A stretch of 64,000 nt of DNA, taken from NCBI GenBank assembly GCA_039881145.1, contig JAYKKI010000027.1, positions 22,083,001-22,147,000 on the forward strand, written 5' to 3'. Shown here one piece after another: positions 25,601 to 38,931 of the stretch. The notes under the pieces were generated by a model. That model was not told the origin of the DNA and did no database searches. It saw nothing but the letters and a program-made list of their open reading frames with translations. Position 1 is the stretch's first letter. Each line of letters begins with the position of its first letter. Source of the DNA: Druceiella hillmani (lineage: Eukaryota > Arthropoda > Insecta > Lepidoptera > Hepialidae). A program made the position numbers and the translations under genes.

Positions 25601-27952
25601 ATACAGTACCATAGATACAGATGACAATTTCTATAAATGTTGAATGACGTAGCTTATGATACAATGTACGTTTTGTAGTACATAAATATAAGCTTTCTTA
25701 CACACCTCATAGCATAATTTTGCAAAGAATTATGCAGTATATTAAAATATTTAAAAATTGTTTTAGCTATCACAAAACAGCCAGTTATGAAATATTACAA
25801 GCAAACCGTACTGTTTCTTGTTGGTAATCAGTTATTAGAAAATCTCATATTATTTATTAATTTTTCTCTAAGTATTAAATTTTAATTTAAAAGTTCCTAT
25901 ATTTTATATGGAAAATTGTAACTGGTTAATACTGTTTTTTAGTTAGGTTGACTAATAAACCATATATCATGGCATTATAATTTCATATCACGTCTAGAAA
26001 CGAAGAAATTTAACAATTATTGTTTAGACGTACGTTTGAGTTAAAAAATGCGGAAAGCTCAAAAATGTAACTGTACTGCGAACAAAATCTAGATTATTGG
26101 TTAGTTTAATAACTAATGTTTAAAATGTGACGCGTATGTGTTAACTAATTTGTTTTTCTTACATTTTTGGCGAATACCAAAATGGAAAAAAGCCACTTTC
26201 TTGAAAGTGTTACATAACATATTTTATCCATGGCGTAAGAGCAAGATAATTTGTGGGTTCCTAAAGTGCGTTATTTTATTTAAGGTTTTATATGTACCTA
26301 CCTAAACGGTTGGTACAATGAAAGCTTAAAAAAATTACCTTTTAATACACCAATGGTATGGACTGAGCCAACGACTGCGGATTACTATGTCAGTCTAACG
26401 GAATCGAACGGGTTTTCCGAAAATTTTAAACGCGGTATTAAATACGCTATCATCAGCTGCTAAACATCAGCCACATTTTGAATATTTACCTGCTCCTGAG
26501 TTCCCAGTTCCATTGACATTATTTTAAGTTTATATGATTTTGGCTTTAGTTTTTGCACATTCAAAATGGGTACATAACCATTTCCCAAAAAAATAAAAAT
26601 ACTTCACAAAGGGGAAGCGTTTTGTCTTAACTCAATAAAATATGACCAGATACGACGTGTATTCGTTTACAAATATTGACATACTTTCAATAATCAAGGT
26701 GCGGCCATATACCCACGCCTTAAATTAGTCACATCACAATCCGTACAGGCACTTTGTTCACATACCTATACCTTGAGATAAACAAACGGAAAAAAAAATT
26801 GAAAAAAAATATTTTTATGTTCTAGCATGTTTTTATGTTTCATAAAAATTTTCTATATGCGGACATGCCAATTCTATAAGTATGTAATGTGGATCGATTC
26901 AGGGACCCATAAAAACCGTCATGTTATAATATTTCAAATAAATGTGAAATATCGGTCTATCAGAGAAGTAAAAAATATTTTTAATCGTAATTTTAGAATT
27001 TTTGTGAATATTTTCAAAATAAAGACATAGTTTAATAAATTTCATTTTATATAAATTCGAAGTATGCGAAACTAAAAATTATAAATGTTCACGACATAGT
27101 TTTTATGTATGTTTTCTTTACTGAATTAGATTAATATGATCCCACATCGACAAGAAAATACCACGTAATGCCTTATTCCACACCACATTTGTCAAGCTCA
27201 ACCCACACCATGTACCACAACCCACACCAATACTCAACCCACACAAATGTCAACACAGACACTATCTTGCTAAGAGCTCATCCCATTTTCTATGTAAGCC
27301 ATAATAACTTATAGAATTTTCAGAAACCCTAAATTGCTCTATTAAAATTAGTTTATTACTGTAGAAATTTGTCCTACTTACGAACAAACATAAACAAACA
27401 TCACAGGGTACAATAACAGTCACGTAACGGTACGGCAACACTACACGTACTTTCTCGAATTAAGATAAGAACAAGTATACACTACATAGAAAAAATCTTA
27501 AACCTTTTCTGAAGCATGAATCGGATAAAATAGAAAGACTGTTAATTTTAATATCTTCATCATTTTTCACAGTATAATGTCTACAATGGCAGTGATATTC
27601 TTTGCTTACAAACGTACATAATCGGAATCGCTTCAAAAATTTATTATTCTTCAAATTTTTCTTTATAATTCACGATAATGAAGATTCTAGAACTATATTT
27701 AAAAGGATCAGCTGTTCGGATCATTCTCCTTATTCACGAATCTCGTAAATCACAAAATAACGGTAAATATAATTCTGTGTTTTGAAACAAAGTAAATGTT
27801 TATTAAACCATTAACAGCTTATTGTACGAATAAAAGATAACCTTGTAAGAATATTTCAAACAGAATACGATATATTCTACTTTTGTAGTAACTTTACCCT
27901 AACTTGATTTTTTACTGTTTAGGAATACGTTTATTTTCAAAATTCAATCGTT

Positions 27953-28617
27953 TCACTGTAAAGAGATACTGCTCATTTTTTAACTTTCAATAACTGTTAT
28001 TAGTACTTTTCACTGTAAAGAGATACTGCTCATTTTTTAACTTTCAATAACTGTTATTAGTACTTTTCACTGTAAAGAGATACTGCTCATTTTTTAACTT
28101 TCAATAACTGTTATTCAATAATCGTTTATTAGTACTTTTCACTGTAAAGACATACTGCTCATTTTTTAACTTTCAATAACTGTTATTAAATAATCGTTTC
28201 ACTTTCAATAATCGTTTCACTGTAAAGAGATACTGCTCATTTTTTAACTTTCAATAACTGTTATTAGTGTTTAGGAATACGTTTATTTTCAAAATTCAAT
28301 CGTTTCACTGTAAAGAGATACTGCTCATTTTTTAACTTTCAATAACTGTTATTAGTACTTTTCACTGTAAAGAGATACTGCTCATTTTTTAACTTTCAAT
28401 AACTGTTATTAGTACTTTTCACTGTAAAGAGATACTGCTCATTTTTTAACTTTCAATAACTGTTATTAGTACTTTTCACTGTAAAGAGATACTGCTCATT
28501 TTTTAACTTTCAATAACTGTTATTCAATAATCGTTTCACTTTCAATAATCGTTTCACTGTAAAGAGATACTGCTCATTTTTTAACTTTCAATAACTGTTA
28601 TTAGTACTTTTCCCTTT
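27953..28617 (+). repeat. 57-bp tandem array with block duplication, about 11 copies
   Basis: TTCACTGTAAAGAGATACTG recurs with a 57-bp step (AAGAGATACT at 27961, 28018, 28075), with some copies stretched by a CAATAATCGTTT insert. Near 28267-28312 the sequence GTGTTTAGGAATACGTTTATTTTCA reappears in the middle of the array. It is a copy of the unique left flank (27917-27957), so a block of several repeats plus flank was duplicated. Units 1 and 2 have one copy (near 9545 and 17860). Confidence 0.95.
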
Positions 28618-30014
28618 GCAAATTATGACTCTGAAGTACATTTTTTTCTTCATTTTAATTGTTTCCAATAACGTGACCAATTTATTTACTATACCTTGGT
28701 CGTATTAGAATCTTTTGTACATTCTGTTTGAAAGCTTTTAGATTTATTTTATCCGATTTATATAAATTTATCTGAAGAAATTCTTGCATCATCATTGGAG
28801 CCTTTCTAGTAGCCAATTTTTTTGCCTGAAAATTATATTAACATGTTACAAGGACTCTCGTCATTGACTCAATTAAGGCTGAATCAAATTTATTCGAGCA
28901 CTTAATGGCGTGAATAGTAAAGAAATATTTTAAAAAAATTTTGTGATTTTTTTTAATAAATTGGTAAAGTATATTTAAATATTCTATTTATAAACTACTA
29001 CTACTAAACGATAAATGGATGTTATATTTGGTAGTCTATTTGACTAAATTATCTAACTAATAGGACGCTTATTCGCTGAGCTATAAAAACAAACAATCCT
29101 GTTACGTTTCCTTTGACAGTCGAATAAAATAACACAAAATGTGGCTGTCAGTCGATCCAAATTTGGACAAGGTACGTATTTTATTGAAGCAATCAGTCGA
29201 GCGAGGAATGAATGAGTATTAAATAAGAGCTTATTGGTGCCCATTAAATAAGAACTTGCTGTTGACAAAATTCATATATTTGCTTATATTTTGGATGTTA
29301 CATGTAATGTTGATGAAGATATAAAAAAAACGAGTTGAATTGAATGTTGACAAATATTGTATAGAATTAACAAACAAAAAACTCCCTTTGCAGCGAAGTG
29401 TAATATTTTTGCCTATTATTTCTACTAAAACAAACTAAATATTAACATTTTATCTAACCTTCTTCGTTCATTCTTTTTAACGATATTCCGAATCGCTCAT
29501 GATACCATTAAATACATTGATTAATAATTAAGTCAATACTCATGAAATTACGTAAATGTATAAGATATATACAAGTGTTAAAAATAATGTTATGTGATGA
29601 AATCTCTCTACATACAACACCTACCATACAAATATCTAACATATTGGAACTATAATAAATTTTCCTATGTAATTCAACTACTAAACTCATTTTCTTTAAA
29701 TTACCTTGAAGTTACGTTCTTCGCAAAAAGACAGAACAAATTTTTTGAAGTTTTTATTCAATAATGCTTTCTTGTTATTACAAAAATACGTAGTAAAGTT
29801 GGGAATTTATTCATTTTAATTTAACAAAACCTTTGTATAAATATTGAAAAAGGTATAATTTCATATATGTAACAGCCAAAAATTTTAGTTCTATACTTTT
29901 CTACATATATTCCAGAAAACTTTTAAGAAAAAATATTTTCTCGAAAGAGCACTTGATTGCTTTGATGTAAAATAAAATATTAAGGGATTATGTAAAAATT
30001 ACTATTCCTGAAAA

Positions 30015-31705
30015 AAATCACTGTTCAATTTGCGATTGCTAACGAAAAAAAACATTATACTTTTCTACAGAAACTGTGTGCTGTATTCATACAGAATAGA
30101 CACGCTCTTTATTATACCATGTATATTTAACTAAACTATAATATATTTAGCTAAACAAGTTAAAAACTCACTGTTCAAATTGCGATTGCTAAAGAAAAAA
30201 AATATTATACTTTTCTGCAGAAACTGTGTTCTGTATTCATACAGAATAGACACGCTCTTTATTATACCATGTATATTTAACTAAACTATAATATATTTAG
30301 CTAAACAAGTTAAAAACTCACTCTTCAAATTGCGATTGCTAACGAAAAAAAACATTATACTTTTCTGCAGAAACTGTGTTCTATATTCATACAGAATATA
30401 CACGCTCTTTATTATACAATGTATATTTAACTAAACTATAATATATTTAGCTAAATAAGTTAAAAACTCACTGTTCAATTTGCGATTGCTAACGAAAAAA
30501 ACATTATACTTTTCTGAAGAAACTGTATTCTGAGAAACTGTGTTCTATATTCATACAGAATATACACGCTCTTTATTATACAATGTATATTTAACTAAAC
30601 TATAATATATTTAGCTAAATAAGTTAAAAACTCACTGTTCAATTTGCGATTGCTAACGAAAAAAACATTATACCTTTCTGAAGAAACTGTATTCTGAGAA
30701 ACTGTGTTCTATATTCATACAGAATATACACGCTCTTTATTATACAATGTATATTTAACTAAACTATAATATATTTAGCTAAATAAGTTAAAAACTCACT
30801 CTTCAAATTGCGATTGCTAACGAAAAAAAACATTATACTTTTCTACAGAAACTGTGTTCTGTATTCATACAGAATAGACACGCTCTTTATTATACCATGT
30901 ATATTTAACTAAACTATATGTTTAGCTAAACAAGTTAAAAACTCACTGTTCAAATTGCGATTGCTAACGAAAAAAAACATTATACTTTTCTGCAGAAACT
31001 GTGTTCTGTATTCATACAGAATAGACACGCTCTTTATTATACCATGTATATTTAACTAAACTATATGTTTAGCTAAACAAGTTAAAAACTCACTGTTCAA
31101 ATTGCGATTGCTAACGAAAAAAAACATTATACTTTTCTGCAGAAACTGTGTTCTGTATTCATACAGAATAGACACGCTCTTTATTATACCATGTATATTT
31201 AACTAAACTATATGTTTAGCTAAACAAGTTAAAAACTCACTGTTCAAATTGCGATTGCTAACGAAAAAAAACATACTTTTCTGCAGAAACTGTATTCTGA
31301 GAAACTGTGTTCTGTATTCATACAGAGTAGACACACTCTTTATTACACCATGTATATTTAACTAAACTATAATATATTTAGCTAAACAAGTTAAAAACTC
31401 ACTGTTCAAATTGCGATTGCTAACGAAAAAAAACATTATACTTTTCTACAGAAACTGTGTACTGTATTCATACAGAATAGACACGCTCTTTATTATCCCA
31501 TGTATATTTAACTAAACGATAATATATTTAGCTAAACAAGTTAAAAACTCACTGTTCAAATTGCGATTGCTAACAAAAAAAAACAATATACTTTTCTGAA
31601 GAAACTGTATTCTGTAAAACTGTGTTCTATATTTATACAGAATAGACACGCTCTTTATTATACCATGTATATTTAACTAAACTATAATATATTTAGCTAA
31701 ACAAA
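30015..31705 (+). repeat. 147-164-bp tandem array, about 11 copies
   Basis: TAAAAACTCA recurs at 30161, 30311, 30461, 30625, 30789, 30936, 31083, 31230, 31392 and 31542: steps 150, 150, 164, 164, 147, 147, 147, 162, 150. The length classes cluster, and the longer form carries an extra AAACTGTATTCTGAG. The unit is the ordinary CAGAAAC...CATACAGAATAGACACG segment present once in units 1-3, amplified only here. No conserved frame. Confidence 0.95.
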
Positions 31706-34165
31706 TTAAAACTTGAGACCTATATAAACGTTTGAATATGAAAATGAACATTTGAAATAACACACGAAAATAAAACCTCAAAAGTATAACCTTAACAATG
31801 TTTCTTTATCTCAGATCTGGTAATTATTGAAAAAATATTTTCGCTATTCCAATTTTTCACAAAATATGCTTTACACTTTTAATTTTTATAGCTTTTTTTG
31901 TTATACTTTTTGGCTGCGTGCCAACTATTATACTTTTGTTATACTTTTTGGCCGCGTGCCAACTATTTAAGTCTAGCGAAATTATTTAACGACAAATATT
32001 CCCATACATTACGTTTTATGATGTTGCAAATCTTGGCTAACGAAATTGATTAAATTTTTTGTTTACAATAAATTTTACGAACGAAACACATTTACGCACA
32101 TACTGGTGTAGTGTTATTAATTTCAGTGTTGTTTTCCTTATTTGACATTTACAGTGATCGCCACGTCATATTTAGTTGCAAAGCTGAAACAAGATATTAT
32201 TTGTATACATAAGATCATCAATACTCGTGATATTCTATACCGTGTCTCACGAAGAACTAGATTCGAAGCGGCAGAATTTCCGATTACGCGAGAGCTCTTA
32301 GGAAATTAATTTATTAGAATGGTGTAGCCATTGATTTTTTCAAATGCATTTTTTGCTTTAAATGCACATTCAACCCAATCAAATTTTTATATTTATTATA
32401 AATTGAGTTTCAAAAACATTATACTTTCTAACTTCTTACATTTTCCAATCCTTCTTTCTAAATAAAAGAAGTCCGTTTCAGCCGGACGCTCACTTCAAGT
32501 TTTATAAGACTTTGAAAGTGTACGTAGCACATGTACGTAGTTACTTATGTACGTATATACGTACGTACACATAAACTCCTATTTGCTTTGGGCTTATTCA
32601 CGATCATGTCCTTTGAAAGCACCCTTCTTCCCTTATTTTCATTGATCCCCATCCTAATGTTAAGGTAATACTTTAAAAAAAGTACAAAAAGAATGCTTGT
32701 AAGTTCAATCATGCGCCTCTCCATTTGTCCTTGTCCAGTGCATCTTTCATACCTATTAAAGATATGCTAGGCAGTATATTTATGTGTAAAAATTTAAATA
32801 GTTTAAATAGTTAATATATTTTAAATAGTTTAAAAAGATACCAAGTACCAGCATTTGTGTGAAAGAGTAGTGGGAGTTCTTCTCATACTTAAATGGTTAT
32901 TGAGATGTATGCGCGCCTTCGCGTTTTTCTTTTTTAATTTACCTGAACCACAATTTTCCAAATTTCCAGCGCAGGACATCGTTTTTACAAAAGTAATTTC
33001 TTTAATATTCCCTTCCGTATATTGCGTTCGAAAGTTATAAGAGAGCAGTTATTTCCATCGTCGATGATATAAACATAGGCAACCTGTACCCTAAATAATT
33101 AATTTCTAAACAATTCAAGCATGTTTCCAGAGTGCTTGAGAGTCGCATGAATGGAGGACGCTATTATTGGAGTATCGATTTGCTTCGAACTTCTAGACTA
33201 ACCTTAAGATTATATGTTCATGAAGTAATGGTATGTACTTCTCGGATGACAACTCATTATTCGATAAGATCATTGATCACAAATTATCCCATATGTGAAG
33301 CATATCCCAAAGTCCCTTAGTCATCGACAACCCAAAGTCCCTTACCTTCCTTTGGCATTCAGAGTAACTCATTTAAAATGCAAATAGATTACGCGATGAT
33401 TTCTTCACGAATAAGATTTAGGTTATGCAAGAACCCATATTTTTACGGATGCCATAAAAATGTATGTCCTTTGATAATTTATCTCACAAAAAAATGAGCT
33501 TATGTTATTTTAGAATTGTGCAATAATTATTTTGTGCCTAATTTTAAGTCTATTATATAATGCCCTGGTTTAATTTTAAGTCTATTTAGTAATAAATAAC
33601 TTGAACTAGAGTTTAAAAAGAAACGCCGTATGTTATCGGGTAAGTCGGACGTAAGTTTATATTACACAAACTATCTGTTGAAATTTTTAATTTTTTATTA
33701 CCATATTATTAGTTATTTTAAACCATTAGATAATTCAAGGTAAATGCTATTTATTAGTTTTATTTATATTTAAGAAAAAAATCATGGAGTAGACAAAAGC
33801 CGTATAGTCAAAATATTAAAATTGTCCTTAAGGAAATCGTTTGGTCTTCAAAATAAACAAGGTGAGACAGTACATATAAAATGTCATCGGATATTATTTA
33901 TTGGGGAAAATTGTTAAACAAATTGTACTAAATATCTATTAGACAAAACCATGGAAACTCAAAACTTTTGAAATAAAAACAAATTTTCATTTAAATGAAA
34001 GCTAACAACATTTTACACAACTCTACACTTGTAATTTTATGCCAATCCAAACTGGAAGCAAAATAACTTTAAACTTATGCAAACTTATACCTAAAAAATA
34101 TGTGACGGTAATATTAATACAACATCACTTACCAACAATTGAAATTAATATTTTAATATCATATC

Positions 34166-34171
34166 ACATTT

Positions 34172-34234
<63 letters not shown>
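34166..34234. repeat. (TA)n microsatellite
   Basis: About 68 bp of TA. It replaces the AACGATGAATATTTTCATA region of the other units. Confidence 0.9.
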
Positions 34235-34238
<4 letters not shown>

Positions 34239-35663
34239 GAAATTGCAAATCTTCGAAATCTTTTTATCAGTTGAATCCCAATGTAAACTTAGCAGATCAC
34301 TAGATCCAATGATGTCGAAGAGACTATTATGTTAACGGGAATTTCCTTAAATGATCTTCGGTTTTCCCGGCTCTTTTTAAGTGAGAGACAAACGGAAAAT
34401 ATAAAATGGCGCGTATAAATGAGCGTTTATTGGGTAATTGACTTCGCATATTTGGGAATTTTTTTCCTGAAAAAGAAAGTTAGTAATGATACAAAACAAC
34501 AGATAAATTGAAGACACGATGAACAGTGCGTTAATAAATAGGCTGAATATCTAAGCGAATACTAATGGTGGGAGATACGGTTGCAATTGTAGTTCTATTG
34601 TTTATTTGCCTGTTGCTTTATAAGTCTAAAACTAATAGTTTTGTTTTCTTTGAATGTTACTAAGGTATTAATATTCAGTTATTAGATTCCCTTAATATGT
34701 CGTCGATATAATCAATGGAATTATGTTAAGTCGACATAGTTTAAAAAAAAAATTATTCATTATTATTATAATCTTATTTCACGCTAGCTGTGTACAAATA
34801 TTTTATTCATGAGAGTTTCGGAAAATATAATTAATTTAAATGTAATATTGGAGGTTAAAAAACAACTAATGCCATATATAATCCCTACAAAATAAACTTT
34901 TTCGAGTCTTCTTTTTCTTTAACCATATTCTACCACTAAGGCCTCCTTCATTCTATACCGCTCACCTCGTAAAATAATGACTGAGCCAGATTTGCAAGTA
35001 AATAAAAAAACACGCAAAAAATGCAACTAAATTGGAACACAATACATTTATTTTTTTTATATGAATTCAATTTGTGCGTACTCGTAATACTTTTACTAAA
35101 ACGTTCACATTATATTTTGTAGTTTGTTTCGTTACAATTTGAGAAAAGGCCAACGAATAGAGTATGCTCTGTTGTATATTATAGAAAATTATGCAATATT
35201 GTTATGTTATAGCTGTAAGATCATGAGAAACGGAGAAATGCAAAAATGAAATATGAGTAATGTGGACTAAAAATTATGAATATGTTCGTAATATAATTTT
35301 ATATGTCTTGTTAGAATTTGAAAGAAAGCCGAAATACTAAATAGTATTTTTTTTTAATTTGCTACGATTATGATACGATTATATATTGATGTTATAATAA
35401 AATATGCAATATTGTTAGATATATAACTTTAAGATTAAGGAAAATATGGATGATATATTTGTTTGTGTCTGATAGCGCAACATAAAAAGCAATCTGTTCA
35501 TTATGAATAGAACTGAAACAATGAGGGTTCAATTTACAGTGAAGTAAATATATAAACGTTTAAATAATTAATTTTTATTAAACTCTTATACATTTTAATA
35601 TTATATCTCATTATGTAAACTGTAAGAACATTAATTTGATTGCCTGTATCTCTTTTATTCATT

Positions 35664-36273
35664 AACATTGCACTTTAACAAAAATCATGTTCCATTACAA
35701 TTTTTACATTGCACTTTAACAAAAATCATGTTCCATTACAATTTTTACATTGCACTTTAACAAAAATCATGTTCCATTACAATTTTTACATTGCACTTTA
35801 ACAAAAATCATGTTCCATTACAATTTTTACATTGCACTTTAACAAAAATCATGTTCCATTACATTTTTTACATTGCACTTTAACAAAAATCATGTTCCAT
35901 TACAATTTTTACATTGCACTTTAACAAAAATCATGTTCCATTACAATTTTTACATTGCACTTTAACAAAAATCATGTTCAATTACAATTTTTACATTGCA
36001 CTTTAACAAAAATCATGTTCCATTACAATTTTTACATTGCACTTTAACAAAAATCATGTTCCATTAAAATTTTTACATTGCACTTTAACAAAAATCATGT
36101 TACATTACAATTTTTACATTGCACTTTAACAAAAATCATGTTCCATTACAATTTTTACATTGTACTTTAACAAAAATCATGTTCCATTACAATTTTTACA
36201 TTGTACTTTAACAAAAATCATGTTCCATTACAATTTTTACATTGCACTTTAACAAAAATCATGTTCCATTACA
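35664..36273 (+). repeat. 41-bp tandem array, about 15 copies
   Basis: GCACTTTAACAAAAATCATG recurs every 41 bp from 35670 to 36244, almost without change (a few copies have GTACTTT, TTCAATT or TTACATT). The high identity implies a young expansion. The seed, a CACTTTAA motif near a SINE-adjacent block, occurs singly in units 1 and 2. Confidence 0.95.
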
Positions 36274-36720
36274 GTTTTTCCAATTTTTCTTAACTGCCTA
36301 TATAGTAATTTCATATATAGGCATTTGCCATTACATTTACCATTTTGCAGATTCACATCTTGCGAAGGAAACACCGTAAGAAAAAATGTACATAATATTA
36401 ACATTTAAAATGAAGGTCTTCTTAGGATAATATGACGCTAAGTCGACAAGAAAATTTGTAGTAATATATCATACTGAGGACCCAACTCATGTCTTTATTT
36501 AAGTTATTGTAAGTTATAGTATTTTCAGAAACGCTAAAATGATCTATTATAATTAGGTTGGTATTGTGTTCAGATTACGATAACAGACATCATAGATTAC
36601 GGACAATAACATCATAGGCAAGGAACAAGACAGCAACGCTGCACGTACTTTCGCGCATAACACAAAAGCGTGATTACACATTATTAAAAAACCTTAAACT
36701 AAACTTTCTCGGAGAGACTA

Positions 36721-38289
36721 CTTGTATTGTATTTTTAGGATACTTAGGATACAATAAATTAAAACAAAATTATTGAATCCATTTTTAAAATTTAAATTCA
36801 AAATCATATTTAAACTTTCAATGTAAAATGTCCAGAATTTCGAAATTAGAAAAAAAAATTAAAAGCGACTACAAACGTTTTATGAAAAGCCAAATACCAA
36901 ATTTCGTCCAAATCAATAAATTAACTTTCATGTTAGACTGTTACATACACACATTCACATATTATCTCATATCTTTTAGTTTCAGGTTTTTAAACTCTAC
37001 TAATTTGTTACGAACGATTTTCTTTAAGTTTGAATATTAAACGGTTAGATACTCCCTTACTTCCTACGTCACTCGACAGTAAAAAAGTGAAAATAATACA
37101 ATATATGCAAGAACTACCCAAATACTTTCACATAATTTAATAAGATGTTTAAAATTTAATAGTCTTAACCATTTATAAATAATCATTTTCATGGTTTCAC
37201 AAACTTTATACAATAGTCAAAATTGTTTTCCTTTGAAGTTAATGGATCAGTATAACTGCTATTGAAATTTCAACTTCATCGATTAAGATAATCTGAAAAG
37301 CTCTGTAGGAAATACAGCCTCAAATAACCAATCCAAGCGGTAGTCTGAAATATTCATCACTTTATAATGAAAAACTCGAAAAGCATACACTCAAGAATTT
37401 GAGACACAAACATCCTTACATGGACATCCTTACACTTTTAAAATGAAACAGAATAAATTGTAATTTAAAAACGGTTGACTTAAAGTATGTATTTTAACGC
37501 TTCGTTGATATTAAAAATACGTAATATTTTTTCCGGCTTAAACCAAAGTTTTGAACACTGCTAAGATGATTATATCACTACAATAGAGTGACTACGATGC
37601 CTAAGACCATCAAACCTCTCTTACATTTTGAACTTATTTCTTATGTAGTTTGATAAACACACACGTGTTTAAAAGGGGGTACGTGTTTCTTTGTACTTAT
37701 GCTTAAAGCTAGTCCCCGTTTTATTGTATCATAAATATAATATATATAAATCACTAAATATTACCCACGACTTTGCTTGCTTTGAATTACACCTATTATA
37801 GAAAATGGAAATTGAATCCTATCGCAGAAAAAAATATTTTTCATTCTTTCTTAAGACTTTCCTTTTCTGTATGACAACTATAATACGTATATCATTGGAC
37901 TGGTAAACTAGAGTACTAAGTATCTAAATAATAAACAAATACAGTTTTTCATTGAAAAATTAAATAAAATAGCATTTTCCAAGAATCAAAAAACACATTA
38001 GTCAAAATTTTACAAAAATGTCTCCGGCCACTTGTAAATTTAGCATATGTGTGCAAATATTTAAATAATCTTTATAAATAAGTATACAAGTTAATTGTAA
38101 GGACGTTCGACATGTGTGTGATGTTCACATCGATAATAAAATATTTGAAATATTTGAACGACAAAAATTAGAGTAAATATCAGCAGTACGACATTATTTG
38201 TACGACATAATTTAAATATACGCGGTATAATAAATTTGTATTTTAAATATACGCGATATAATCAAATTGTATCTATTATTTACACAGGT
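36721..38289. other. Intronic spacer, no gene seen
   Basis: AT-rich DNA between the end of recognisable unit 4 and the unit 5 remnant. It holds only small local duplications, such as TTTAAATATACGCG(G/A)TATAAT twice near 38215 and 38245. Short open frames show no protein-like composition. Confidence 0.5.
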
Positions 38290-38460
38290 AATTCTATGCA
38301 TGAAACTACGTAGAAAATGTTAAAGCACTATATGAAAATTTTCAACCGTTTCTGAAATAACCACTGTCAAATTGAAGAGTTCATCGGAAAAAACAATTAC
38401 ATTTTTTCACAGAAATACGTTTCAAATATACTCAGGATTATACACCTGTATGAATAATAG
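38290..38460 (+). repeat. Remnant of a fifth tandem unit
   Basis: GCACTATATGAAAATTTTC, CACTGTCAAATTG and CACAGAAATACGTTTCAAATAT match in order the segment at 1235-1330 in unit 1 and 29990-30080 in unit 4. Similarity stops near 38460, about 250 bp before the exon. Confidence 0.6.
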
Positions 38461-38694
38461 GCTGGTTTTTATTACTTTTGAATACAAGATATTCGTCATA
38501 AATTTTGTTTTCCTGTAACTCGATCTGCCGATTCATTTCGCTAATCCTTTTTATTTTTTCGACTAAGTTACTGATGGAATAAACACCGATATTTTGATTC
38601 CAATAATCGACAGCAAATTATCGATGTTTAACTAGCAACCTTAACATTGACGGTTTTTTTACATCCCTGATTTTACAGTAAAATATATTGATAA

Positions 38695-38717
38695 ATTACG
38701 TTCTTCTGCCTTGTCAG
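38695..38717 (+). other. Splice acceptor of the Ig exon
   Basis: Pyrimidine-rich TTCTTCTGCCTTGTCAG ends in AG at 38716-38717, immediately before the first codon with family similarity. The bases read as codons upstream of it (MINYVLLPCQ) do not resemble the protein family, which fixes the boundary here. Confidence 0.85.
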
Positions 38718-38925
38718 GTGGCGTGGCTGCGCGTCGACACGCAAACAATACTCACGATAGCGACGCACGTAATAACGAAGAACCATCGGATCGCAGTTCA
38801 GCACAGCGACCGTCGCGCGTGGTTCCTGCGCGTGCTCGACGTACGCCAGACAGACCGTGGTTTCTACATGTGCCAGATCAACACCGACCCCATGAAGAGT
38901 CAGACGGCGTATCTGGACGTTGTTG
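38718..38925 (+). CDS. Internal exon of a DIP/lachesin-family immunoglobulin protein
   Basis: 208 nt: 69 codons plus one base (phase 0 in, phase 1 out). The peptide opens VAWLRVDTQTILTI and closes MKSQTAYLDVV. It is the C-terminal two thirds of the first V-type Ig domain: the core tryptophan is residue 3, the DRGFYMC motif (D46, G48, Y50, C52) gives the second disulfide cysteine, and the partner cysteine must lie in the upstream exon. The VDTQTILTI and CQINTDPMKSQ stretches are hallmarks of Dpr-interacting proteins, GPI- or membrane-anchored neuronal surface proteins that bind Dpr partners in synaptic matching. The final G fits the family's next codon (Val of VVPP). Third codon positions are GC-rich, unlike the flanks. 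Which DIP paralogue it is cannot be settled from one exon; delta- or theta-like is a guess. Neighbouring exons are outside the window. Confidence 0.93.
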
Positions 38926-38931
38926 GTAAGG
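38926..38931 (+). other. Splice donor of the Ig exon
   Basis: GTAAGG directly follows GTTGTTG and closely matches the GTAAGT donor consensus. Reading on gives only Gly-Lys-Ala and a stop at 38934. Confidence 0.88.

Larger units (their letters stand above)
18569..29198 (+). repeat. Tandem segmental repeat, unit 3
   Basis: Third copy of the long segment. Landmarks: 18595 block, 19545, 20285, 21600, 22717, 22995, 23430 (AACGATGAATATTTTCATA), 24690 (AAATATAAAATAGCG), 26780-27110, 27630-27790 and 28700. The region 25500-27150 adds sequence less clearly matched elsewhere, including two short (TA)n runs. At 23330-23554 a protein-like frame is open, but the equivalents in units 1 and 2 are frameshifted or deleted and differences are mostly replacements (about 7 to 3 silent), so it is not treated as a gene. 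Confidence 0.8.
29199..36720 (+). repeat. Tandem segmental repeat, unit 4
   Basis: Fourth copy. A deletion at the start removes most of the 57-codon block (junction near 29190-29200). Landmarks: 30060, 31860-31980, 33160, 33560, 33790, 34015, 34340 (GACTATTATGTTAACGGGAA), 35320 and 36460. Homology to the other units fades after about 36720. Between 32490 and 33060 it is close to unit 3 (20930-21480), including ACGTACACATAAACTCCTATTTG, which suggests units 3 and 4 are the closest pair there. Confidence 0.75.

Noticed and set aside
35664..36273. CRISPR-like regular repeats (41-bp array and the other arrays)
   Set aside because: Repeats are contiguous, without unique spacers, in a eukaryotic intron.
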